Shown here piece by piece: positions 1-4,757 of a DNA stretch of 5,051 nucleotides. The stretch lies in the NCBI GenBank assembly GCA_927435965.1, contig CAKMKB010000076.1:1-5051 (forward strand), given 5' to 3'. The DNA comes from 38-11 sp927435965. GTDB taxonomy: Bacteria; Bacillota; Clostridia; Tissierellales; Dethiosulfatibacteraceae. Numbering within the stretch: position 1 is the first letter of the stretch; the number at the start of each line of letters is the position of its first letter. Position numbers and translations under genes: made by a program. The notes beneath the pieces are model-generated. The model worked only from the letters and a program-made list of their open reading frames with translations. It was not told the origin of the DNA and searched no databases.

Positions 1-57
1 AGAAATATTTATTGAAGGCATGACATGCAATCATTGTAAGATGAGAGTGGAAAAGAC
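1..57 (+). pseudogene. Fragment of an HMA (copper-chaperone-like) domain in inverted orientation
   Basis: Read on the plus strand from position 2, the sequence gives EIFIEGMTCNHCKMRVEK, the first beta strand and first helix of an HMA domain with the CxxC copper site (C at codons 26-28 and 35-37). After the lysine at 53-55 the homology ends. The frame runs through antisense copA to a stop at 104-106. In many Clostridia a CopA is followed by, or fused at its C-terminus to, such a domain, but on the same strand as copA. Here it faces copA head-on and is cut after about 18 residues. Its upstream part lies outside the window, so I cannot tell whether it belongs to a CopZ-like protein or a CopA C-terminal extension. 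Confidence 0.8.
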
Positions 58-2254
58 ACATAGCTGCTGCGGCGAACATTGGACTCAGTTTCCATCCGAG
101 TATTGAATAGAACACACCTGCGGCCAATGGGATTCCTGCAGAGTTGTAGAAGAATGCCCAAAATAGGTTCTGCTTGATATTTCGAATAGTTGCCTTGCTA
201 AGTTGTATCGCTGAAACCACATCCAACAGATCACTTCTCATCAGAACCACGTCAGCAGATTCTATAGCCACATCCGTGCCGGCACCTATTGCGATGCCTA
301 TATCAGCTCTTGCTAGGGCAGGCGCATCGTTGATTCCATCTCCCACCATTGCGACCACCTTATTGCCTTCCTGCAGTCTTCTAACCTCACGTTCCTTGTC
401 AGCAGGCATTACCTCTGCTATGACCGTATCAACACCTACCTGGAGACCAATTGCTTCTCCTGTCAATTGATTGTCACCCGTCAGCATTACAACCTTTATA
501 CCCATCTTTTGGAAGGCGTTTATGGCTTCCTTGCTAGTTGGTTTTACAACATCAGCCGCTGAAATGATGCCTAAAAGCTTGGTATCTGCCAGATACAGCA
601 GTGTTTTTCCTTCTTTACTGAGTTTCTCATGAAGCTCAAGATGCTCCGAAACATCGATGCCTATTTCTGTCATCAGCTTCACATTGCCGATACTGTATGA
701 GTTGTTATTAATTTTTGCCCTTATTCCTTTGCCGGGAATCGCATCAAAGTCTTCGGGTTGATATAAAGTCAATTCCTTTTCCTCGGCATTGTTTATGACC
801 GCCTCAGCGAGTGGATGCTCGGATCCCTTTTCCATAGATGCTGCAATCTTAAGCAGCTCCAGTTCATCCATACCCTCAAAGGTTATAATGTCTTTTACCT
901 CAGGTTTCCCAACGGTGATAGTTCCTGTTTTGTCCAATACAATTGTCTCAATCTTATGTCCTATCTCCAGGGCTTCTCCTGACTTAATGAGAATGCCATT
1001 TTCAGCGCCCTTGCCTGTACCTACCATTATTGCTGTAGGGGTTGCAAGACCTAATGCACAAGGACAAGAGATGACCAGAACTGCGATACCAATAGACAAT
1101 GCAAACTCAAATGTGTGACCAAGCAGCATCCATACGATAGTGGACAGCAATGCGATTACCAGAACTACAGGTACAAATATACCGCTGATCTTGTCTGCCA
1201 TTTTGGCGATTGGTGCCTTGGTGGACTGAGCTTCCTCAACAAGCTTGATGATCTGTGAAAGGGTGGTTTCTTCTCCAACCTTTTCAGCTGTGAATTTGAT
1301 GAAGCCTGTTTTGTTTATACTGCCAGAGGTCACCTTGCTCCCAGGTTTTTTCTCCACAGGGATGCTCTCACCGGTGATCATAGATTCATCCATTGAAGTG
1401 TATCCCTCAGTGACGATACCATCTGCTGGAATCCGTTTCCCAGGCTTGACGATAATGAGGTCTCCCTTAATCAGTTCTTCCACAGGTACTTCGCCCTCTA
1501 TGCCGTTTCTTTCAACCAAAGCTGTCTTAGGACTCAAGTCCATCAGCTTTTTGATGGCCTCAGAGGTGCTGCCCTTTGCCTTGGCTTCAAGAAATTTACC
1601 CAATGTGATCAAAGTCAAAATAACACCTGCAGATTCAAAGTATAAATCATGAGCATAGGTTTTAACCAGGTCCATATTGTCATGGCCTAGACCAAAACCG
1701 ATTCTATAGATTGCAAAGACTCCATAAACGATTGCGGCACCGGTTCCGATGGCTATCAGAGAGTCCATGTTGGGGGAGCCTTTAAACAAGGTTTTGAATC
1801 CTACCTTGTAGTATTTGCTATTGATGATTGCAACTGGTAGTGTCAAGAGAAACTGCGTGAATGCAAAGCTCATAACATTCATATGGCCTGTTATAAACCC
1901 AGGCAACGGCCAACCATACATATCTCCCATAGCTAAATAAAATAAGGGTACAGTAAAAATAAGAGACCAGATTAGTCGTTTTTTCATTTCCTTGTATTCT
2001 TCTTCAGCTGGATTTTTTTCTTCTTTGGCTTTGCCAACAGCCTTGACAGGTGCGGCACCATATCCAGCCTTTTCAACAGCTTTGATGATATCACTTTCGC
2101 TTACTTTCGATTCATCAAAGGTAATACTCATATTGTTCTGGAGCAGATTGACAGAAATGTCATCCACACCTTCTATTTTTTTAATGCTCTTTTCAACAGC
2201 CAGTGAACATGCCGAACAAGTCATACCAGATATGTTATATTTGTCTTTTTTCAT
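1..2254 (-). CDS. copA: Copper-exporting P1B-type ATPase CopA, C-terminus disrupted at a junction
   Basis: This is a membrane pump that couples ATP hydrolysis to Cu(I) export. An N-terminal HMA domain (about residues 5-70) carries GMTCSAC with C13 and C16. The actuator motif TGES is at 294-297, and the CPC metal-binding motif of the membrane channel is at 397-399, which marks a Cu/Ag subtype. The phosphorylation motif DKTGT starts at D441, the SEHPLAE nucleotide-domain motif has H480-P481, and GDGIND is at 638-643. The YN motif of the next-to-last helix (FFYNSAG) is present. The start at 2254 is preceded by GGGAGG five bases away. Homology stops at AAAAM, residue 732 (position 59). The expected last helix, with its MSxSS-type copper site, is missing. 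The frame stays open to the window edge but encodes the antisense of an HMA domain. As written, the protein lacks a functional last helix. The family call is near certain; whether the truncation is real is not. Confidence 0.95.
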   Translation of the reverse strand, partial: MKKDKYNISGMTCSACSLAVEKSIKKIEGVDDISVNLLQNNMSITFDESKVSESDIIKAVEKAGYGAAPVKAVGKAKEEKNPAEEEYKEMKKRLIWSLIFTVPLFYLAMGDMYGWPLPGFITGHMNVMSFAFTQFLLTLPVAIINSKYYKVGFKTLFKGSPNMDSLIAIGTGAAIVYGVFAIYRIGFGLGHDNMDLVKTYAHDLYFESAGVILTLITLGKFLEAKAKGSTSEAIKKLMDLSPKTALVERNGIEGEVPVEELIKGDLIIVKPGKRIPADGIVTEGYTSMDESMITGESIPVEKKPGSKVTSGSINKTGFIKFTAEKVGEETTLSQIIKLVEEAQSTKAPIAKMADKISGIFVPVVLVIALLSTIVWMLLGHTFEFALSIGIAVLVISCPCALGLATPTAIMVGTGKGAENGILIKSGEALEIGHKIETIVLDKTGTITVGKPEVKDIITFEGMDELELLKIAASMEKGSEHPLAEAVINNAEEKELTLYQPEDFDAIPGKGIRAKINNNSYSIGNVKLMTEIGIDVSEHLELHEKLSKEGKTLLYLADTKLLGIISAADVVKPTSKEAINAFQKMGIKVVMLTGDNQLTGEAIGLQVGVDTVIAEVMPADKEREVRRLQEGNKVVAMVGDGINDAPALARADIGIAIGAGTDVAIESADVVLMRSDLLDVVSAIQLSKATIRNIKQNLFWAFFYNSAGIPLAAGVFYSILGWKLSPMFAAAAMCLFHSHLTMIACHAFNKYF

Positions 2255-2265
2255 ATATACCTCCC

Positions 2266-2286
2266 ATACACCCAGGGGGGGTGTAT
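2266..2286. promoter_or_regulatory. Probable copper-responsive operator (CsoR-like)
   Basis: This is a perfect 8-bp inverted repeat, ATACACCC (2266-2273) and GGGTGTAT (2279-2286), with a 5-base G-rich spacer. It lies immediately downstream of the -10 box, over the predicted start site and just before the copA ribosome binding site. CsoR-family repressors are known to bind TACCC/GGGTA-type pseudopalindromes with a G/C-rich core in front of copper efflux genes, and the match in composition, symmetry and position is good. Assignment to CsoR rather than another copper repressor (for example CopY, which uses TACANNTGTA) is inference. No repressor gene is in the window. Confidence 0.65.
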
Positions 2287-2290
2287 TAGT

Positions 2291-2319
2291 ATAATATCAT
2301 TACCCGGTTCATATGTCAA
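2291..2319 (-). promoter_or_regulatory. Sigma-A-type promoter of copA
   Basis: On the minus strand, a perfect -35 TTGACA (plus-strand 2314-2319) is separated by exactly 17 bases from a -10 TATTAT (plus-strand 2291-2296). Transcription would start near 2284, about 30 bases before the copA start codon. No better promoter is visible upstream of copA. Confidence 0.8.
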
Positions 2320-2462
2320 TGAGGTATAATCGAATTAACACAAAATAAATTTACAAAATCTAAAAAAATTCAGAATCAAGGAACCAAGCTGAAGACACTT
2401 TCGTCAAATAAACAGTGAATATAGCTCAATAATATATTTTAATAAAAATTTGACATTTAGTA

Positions 2463-2491
2463 TTGACATCAGGATTGAAGTGCGCTATCCT
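2463..2491 (+). promoter_or_regulatory. Possible promoter of the 40-aa ORF
   Basis: TTGACA at 2463-2468 is followed after 17 bases by TATCCT at 2486-2491, which matches the sigma-A -10 at four of six positions. Another TTGACA at 2450-2455 has no matching -10 at proper spacing. The site lies 38 bases upstream of the small ORF that starts at 2529. The strength of the -10 is uncertain. Confidence 0.5.
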
Positions 2492-2528
2492 ATTTAAAGA
2501 TAAAAAATACTATAAAGGAGGAATTGAA

Positions 2529-2651
2529 ATGATCATGATGATATTAGGAACAATCAGAACAGCATCAGATGTAAGTGTCGACAACGGGATAATTGTATCT
2601 AATTTTAGAATGTTTATACAGCCTCCGAATGTGGGAATTATAGGAAAATAA
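2529..2651 (+). CDS. Orphan small protein, 40 aa, unknown function
   Basis: I do not recognise this protein. The ATG at 2529 is preceded by a perfect Shine-Dalgarno AAAGGAGG (2514-2521) with a 7-base spacer, so it is preferred over the in-frame TTG at 2463, which has none. The product begins MIMMILGTIRTASDVSVDNG, continues with a mixed hydrophobic stretch (IIVSNFRMFI) and ends PPNVGIIGK. It has no cysteines, no convincing membrane helix and no known motif. It stands alone between a possible promoter and two tandem terminators, so it looks like an independent short transcription unit. It is divergent from copA, but there is no sign that it is copper-linked. Translation is likely from the ribosome binding site; function is unknown. 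Confidence 0.55.
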   Translation: MIMMILGTIRTASDVSVDNGIIVSNFRMFIQPPNVGIIGK

Positions 2652-2670
2652 TTTTTCTCTGTAAATATTG

Positions 2671-2706
2671 ACCGCAGGCTTGTGTAAACACACCCTGCGG
2701 TTTTTT
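2671..2706 (+). terminator. Intrinsic terminator after the 40-aa ORF
   Basis: An 8-bp GC-rich stem, ACCGCAGG (2671-2678) with CCTGCGGT (2694-2701), is extended by an inner TGTG/CACA pairing around a TAAA loop. It is followed by a run of six T (2701-2706). It lies 19 bases after the ORF stop codon. Confidence 0.9.
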
Positions 2707-2716
2707 AGTGCATAGA

Positions 2717-2741
2717 CCGTGGGAGAACCTGCGGCTTTTTT
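2717..2741 (+). terminator. Second, tandem intrinsic terminator
   Basis: CCGTGGG (2717-2723) pairs with CCTGCGG (2728-2734) through seven pairs, two of them G-U, around an AGAA loop. The stem is followed by C and six T. The 3' arm repeats that of the preceding terminator, so the pair looks like a partial duplication that has drifted. Confidence 0.7.
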
Positions 2742-2830
2742 AATGGAATTTTAATAGATTTAACCATATTGTTTAAGACTTTATGTTTAAAATAGATTTG
2801 ATCAACAACTTAACAAAGGAGGTAATTCAA

Positions 2831-2863
2831 ATGACGATCAGAAAGGTGACAAATACAAGATAG
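2831..2863 (+). CDS. Possible 10-aa leader peptide
   Basis: ATG at 2831 is preceded by a perfect AAAGGAGG (2815-2822) with an 8-base spacer and encodes MTIRKVTNTR before TAG, immediately followed by TAA. The ribosome binding site is far stronger than expected by chance, but the ORF is extremely short and no family is recognised. It opens the run of small ORFs that leads towards the cit genes, so a leader peptide is one reading. A decayed start of a longer gene is another. A weak CATATT/AATATG hairpin (2871-2887) lies between it and the next ORF. Confidence 0.35.
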   Translation: MTIRKVTNTR

Positions 2864-2915
2864 TAACCAGCATATTGACAGAATATGTGCTAAGTAGAAA
2901 TAAGGAGGTCAAAAA

Positions 2916-3041
2916 ATGAGCAGAGAATTGAATATGATAATAGAGAATCGAAATAATAGCAAAAAATCAAATAGTATTTTTGATAACGAAATTTTAAAAG
3001 AAAATCCTGAATTATGGGGAAAACTGATTTGGAGGATCTGA
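2916..3041 (+). CDS. Small protein, 41 aa, first of a translationally linked run
   Basis: I do not recognise this protein. ATG at 2916 follows AAGGAGG (2902-2908) with a 7-base spacer. The product starts MSRELNMIIENRNNSKKSN, is rich in Asn, Lys and Glu, and ends with a Trp-rich tail (ELWGKLIWRI). It has no signal peptide, cysteine or membrane helix and is probably a soluble, charged microprotein. Its stop overlaps the start of the next ORF (TGATG at 3039-3043), which indicates translational coupling. The ribosome binding site of the next gene (GGAGG, 3031-3035) lies inside its last codons. Its sequence is not clearly related to the three ORFs that follow. Codon use is more AT-rich than in the cit genes downstream. 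Confidence 0.6.
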   Translation: MSRELNMIIENRNNSKKSNSIFDNEILKENPELWGKLIWRI

Positions 3042-3175
3042 TGGAAAACTGGAAATTATTGGAAGACGGAAGAAAATTGTTTATGAGATTAGAATATAAA
3101 AATAGAGAGAAAATGCCAAAGAGAAATCTTGAATATAGAATAATAGAAAACTTTCACGATTTTAGGCAAAAGTAA
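3041..3175 (+). CDS. Small basic protein, 44 aa, member of a tandem microprotein family
   Basis: The function is unknown. ATG at 3041 has GGAGG (3031-3035) five bases upstream and overlaps the preceding stop by one base. The N-terminus MENWKLLEDGRKLF...LEYKN aligns with the next ORF (MKNWKILKEGRNLY...IEYKN), sharing the NWK-L--GR-L and EYKN positions. The remainder (KMPKRNLEYRIIENFHDFRQK at the end) is charged and does not align. No membrane segment, cysteine or catalytic motif is visible. The shared ribosome binding and start region and the shared N-terminal half indicate gene duplication. Confidence 0.65.
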   Translation: MENWKLLEDGRKLFMRLEYKNREKMPKRNLEYRIIENFHDFRQK

Positions 3176-3187
3176 TTGGAGGATATG

Positions 3188-3313
3188 ATGAAAAATTGGA
3201 AAATATTAAAAGAAGGACGAAACCTATATAAAAATATAGAATACAAGAACAATAGGAGCAAGCAGGCCGTTGATTATCCATTTGGCGTGCTGAGAGATCT
3301 ACCGAGGTTTTAA
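3188..3313 (+). CDS. Small basic protein, 41 aa, second member of the tandem family
   Basis: The function is unknown. Two adjacent ATGs (3185 and 3188) are available. The second is chosen because GGAGG (3178-3182) is then five bases away, as in the preceding paralogue, where the first ATG is replaced by CTG. The product begins MKNWKILKEGRNLYKNIEYK and ends DYPFGVLRDLPRF. It aligns with the preceding ORF over about the first 21 residues. It starts only 12 bases after that ORF's stop, so the two are almost certainly co-transcribed. Duplication followed by divergence of the C-terminal half is the simplest explanation. Confidence 0.65.
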   Translation: MKNWKILKEGRNLYKNIEYKNNRSKQAVDYPFGVLRDLPRF

Positions 3314-3333
3314 TAGACTGATTGGAGGACATG

Positions 3334-3456
3334 ATGAATAAAAGAACATGGTTGGGGGAGGGAAAGGTAGTTTTTAGAAAACTGGAGCATGGAAAGCCAC
3401 CCAGTACCGAAGAAAAATACAATCGGGAAGAAAGCCTATACAGACCACTTGTATAG
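3334..3456 (+). CDS. Small charged protein, 40 aa, third and most divergent member
   Basis: The function is unknown. It has adjacent ATGs (3331 and 3334) with GGAGG at 3324-3328; by analogy with its neighbours the second is the likely start. The DNA around the start (ATTGGAGGACATGATGAA) is nearly identical to that of the preceding ORF. The protein matches the family only loosely: W-L-EGK-VFRKLEH corresponds to WK-L-EGR-L---EYK. It ends NREESLYRPLV, and its stop codon TAG (3454-3456) lies inside a segment that can pair with the loop of the terminator downstream. It could act as a protein, or its translation could matter mainly for folding of the leader RNA. Confidence 0.6.
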   Translation: MNKRTWLGEGKVVFRKLEHGKPPSTEEKYNREESLYRPLV

Positions 3457-3511
3457 GATTTAGACTCCTTTATACCAATATAGTAAGACAGGATAAACAG
3501 CCTATACAAGT
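3435..3511 (+). promoter_or_regulatory. Possible attenuator: three mutually exclusive pairing segments
   Basis: Segment 1, CCTATACA (3435-3442), pairs over 8 bp with TGTATAGG (3450-3457) of segment 2. Segment 2, ACTTGTATAGG (3447-3457), pairs over 11 bp with segment 3, CCTATACAAGT (3501-3511). Segment 3 fills nearly all of the 13-base loop of the terminator hairpin. Only 2 bases link segment 3 to the 3' terminator arm, so full 2:3 pairing should be incompatible with a closed terminator stem. Segments 1 and 2 lie in the last codons of the last small ORF, so ribosome position could choose between the structures. The complementarities are directly visible; the regulatory role is inference. Confidence 0.4.
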
Positions 3512-3535
3512 ATCTGTTTATCCTGTCTTTTTTTT
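3485..3535 (+). terminator. Strong intrinsic terminator upstream of the cit operon
   Basis: A perfect 16-bp stem, AAGACAGGATAAACAG (3485-3500) with CTGTTTATCCTGTCTT (3514-3529), closes a 13-base loop and is followed by an uninterrupted T run through 3535. It lies 28 bases after the last small ORF and 54 bases before citD. There is no A tract on the other side, so it acts on the plus strand only. It either ends the small-ORF transcript or works as a conditional terminator for the lyase operon. Confidence 0.93.
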
Positions 3536-3589
3536 CTGGTATTGCGTGCCAATAAACTGTACAATAAAAGAAAAAAAGGAGAGCTATGT

Positions 3590-3853
3590 ATGAAAATCAG
3601 CAAAACAGCAAGAGCTGGAACAATGGAATCCAGCGACATTTTCATAATGGTGCAGCCAAGTGATAATCAGGGATTAGATATTAGATTGAGCAGCGTGGTG
3701 TATGACCAATACGGCAATCATATCAAAAATATAATCACAGAGACATTGAAATCGATGAACATAGAAAACATAGAGCTGACAGCAAACGACAGAGGTGCAC
3801 TGGATTACACTATCAGATCACGGGTTGAAACTGCAGTCAAAAGAGCGCTTTGA
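3590..3853 (+). CDS. citD: Citrate (or citramalate) lyase acyl carrier protein, gamma subunit
   Basis: This small acyl carrier protein is the gamma subunit of the lyase complex. It holds the 2'-(5''-phosphoribosyl)-3'-dephospho-CoA arm on which the substrate is bound as a thioester. The 87-residue length is typical. The N-terminal block AGTMESSD places a serine at position 14, the residue that carries the prosthetic group in characterised CitD. The C-terminal block NDRGALDYTIRSRVE (66-80) matches the family's DKGALDCTIRARVE. The start is the ATG at 3590, with AGGAG (3577-3581) eight bases upstream. An out-of-frame ATG at 3586 overlaps it and is ignored. It is followed by citE after 13 bases. 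Identification is firm; citrate versus citramalate as substrate is open. Confidence 0.95.
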   Translation: MKISKTARAGTMESSDIFIMVQPSDNQGLDIRLSSVVYDQYGNHIKNIITETLKSMNIENIELTANDRGALDYTIRSRVETAVKRAL

Positions 3854-3866
3854 AGAGGAGGAAACG

Positions 3867-4757
3867 ATGCGGATATTAAGAAGAAGTATGCTGTTCATAC
3901 CTGGTAACAGTCCAAATATGATTCAGAATGCCGGTATTTTGGGAGCGGACAGTATCATTCTGGATGTGGAGGATGCTGTGAGCATCGATGAGAAGGATTC
4001 AGCCAGAAATCTCATCATGCATGCTCTTAAAGAAGTGAATTTCTATGGCTGCGAAGTTGTGGTGAGAGTCAACGCACCATCGACTACCTTTGGAGAGAAG
4101 GATCTGAGGGAGATAACCCCCAACAAACCTGACGCCTTTATGATTCCCATGGCAACTGAAGAAGAAATCAGAATTGCTGACGCAATCATCTCAGAAATTG
4201 AGAAGGAAGTAGGTATTGAAGAGGGATCAATCAGACTGGTACCCATAGCGGAGACAGCCTACGCTGTTGAGAGCATAGCGGACATTATAAGAGCTTCAAA
4301 GAGGATAGATGCTGTATTATTAGGTGCTGAGGACTTAACAGCGGACATGGAGATTTCCAGAACAAAAGAAGGTGGAGAAATCTACTATGCCAGGAACAAG
4401 ATAGCCAACATATGCAAGGCATTCAAAATCCAAGCCATTGATACACCATTCGCTGATGTCAATGACAGCAAGGGGCTGATAGATGATGCATTAAAGGGCA
4501 AGAGTCTTGGGATGACAGGAAAAGCCGCCATAAACCCTCGTCAGGTAGACGCAATCCATCAGGTCTATACGCCTACTTTGGAAGAGATACAATATGCCCA
4601 AAGTGTTATTGAGGCTATGAATGAAGCCAAAAAAGCCGGTAAAGGTGTATTTTCATTTGAAGGTAAGATGATAGACGCCCCCATAATACTCAGAGCAGAA
4701 ACAGTTATCAGAAAGGCTCTTCTTGCCGGATTGTTGAATGAGGAGGCAGTGAAATGA
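3867..4757 (+). CDS. citE: Citrate (or citramalate) lyase beta subunit
   Basis: The beta subunit catalyses the lyase step, cleaving the (3S)-citryl thioester on CitD to oxaloacetate and an acetyl thioester (pyruvate and acetyl thioester if the substrate is citramalate). It is a 296-aa TIM-barrel protein of the HpcH/HpaI-CitE superfamily, of normal length. Visible motifs are RRSMLFIPG (5-13), LDVEDAV (32-38), the substrate-contacting arginine in VVVRVN (R67), the predicted Mg2+ ligands E129 (PIAET) and D156 (GAEDL), and GKAAINPRQ (218-226). The start at 3867 follows AGGAGG (3856-3861). The longer in-frame reading would overlap citD and is rejected. It overlaps citF by four bases (ATGA). All expected active-site residues are present, so it should be active. 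Confidence 0.95.
   Translation: MRILRRSMLFIPGNSPNMIQNAGILGADSIILDVEDAVSIDEKDSARNLIMHALKEVNFYGCEVVVRVNAPSTTFGEKDLREITPNKPDAFMIPMATEEEIRIADAIISEIEKEVGIEEGSIRLVPIAETAYAVESIADIIRASKRIDAVLLGAEDLTADMEISRTKEGGEIYYARNKIANICKAFKIQAIDTPFADVNDSKGLIDDALKGKSLGMTGKAAINPRQVDAIHQVYTPTLEEIQYAQSVIEAMNEAKKAGKGVFSFEGKMIDAPIILRAETVIRKALLAGLLNEEAVK

Noticed and set aside
174..2294. Plus-strand open frames across the copA region
   Set aside because: They are antisense to a strongly supported copA frame, have serine/isoleucine-rich low-complexity translations, and lack ribosome binding sites.
2875..2903. TTGACA at 2875 as a promoter for the microprotein run
   Set aside because: At 17 bases the -10 would be AAATAA, which is poor. 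The run's promoter could equally lie near 2769-2798, where only weak boxes are seen.
2916..3456. RiPP/bacteriocin precursor array or CRISPR-like repeat array
   Set aside because: The peptides have no Gly-Gly leader, cysteines or core pattern, and no modification or export genes are nearby. The repeated DNA blocks are coding start regions, not regularly spaced repeats.
3162..3509. Minus-strand frame of 115 codons across the small-ORF run
   Set aside because: It would start inside the terminator stem, has no ribosome binding site, and runs opposite to four frames that each have one.
3540..3554. TATTG-N5-CAATA palindrome as an operator
   Set aside because: Five-base arms in AT-rich DNA are expected by chance, and no known operator motif fits.
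3542..3570. Promoter for citD (TTGCGT, 17-base spacer, TAAAAG; or TACAAT at 3560)
   Set aside because: The -35 matches poorly and the start would fall in the ribosome binding site. TACAAT has no -35 at usable spacing. A weak promoter cannot be fully excluded.
4043..4246. Minus-strand frame inside citE, and a similar one at 4708-4899
   Set aside because: Both are antisense to well-conserved cit genes and have no independent support.
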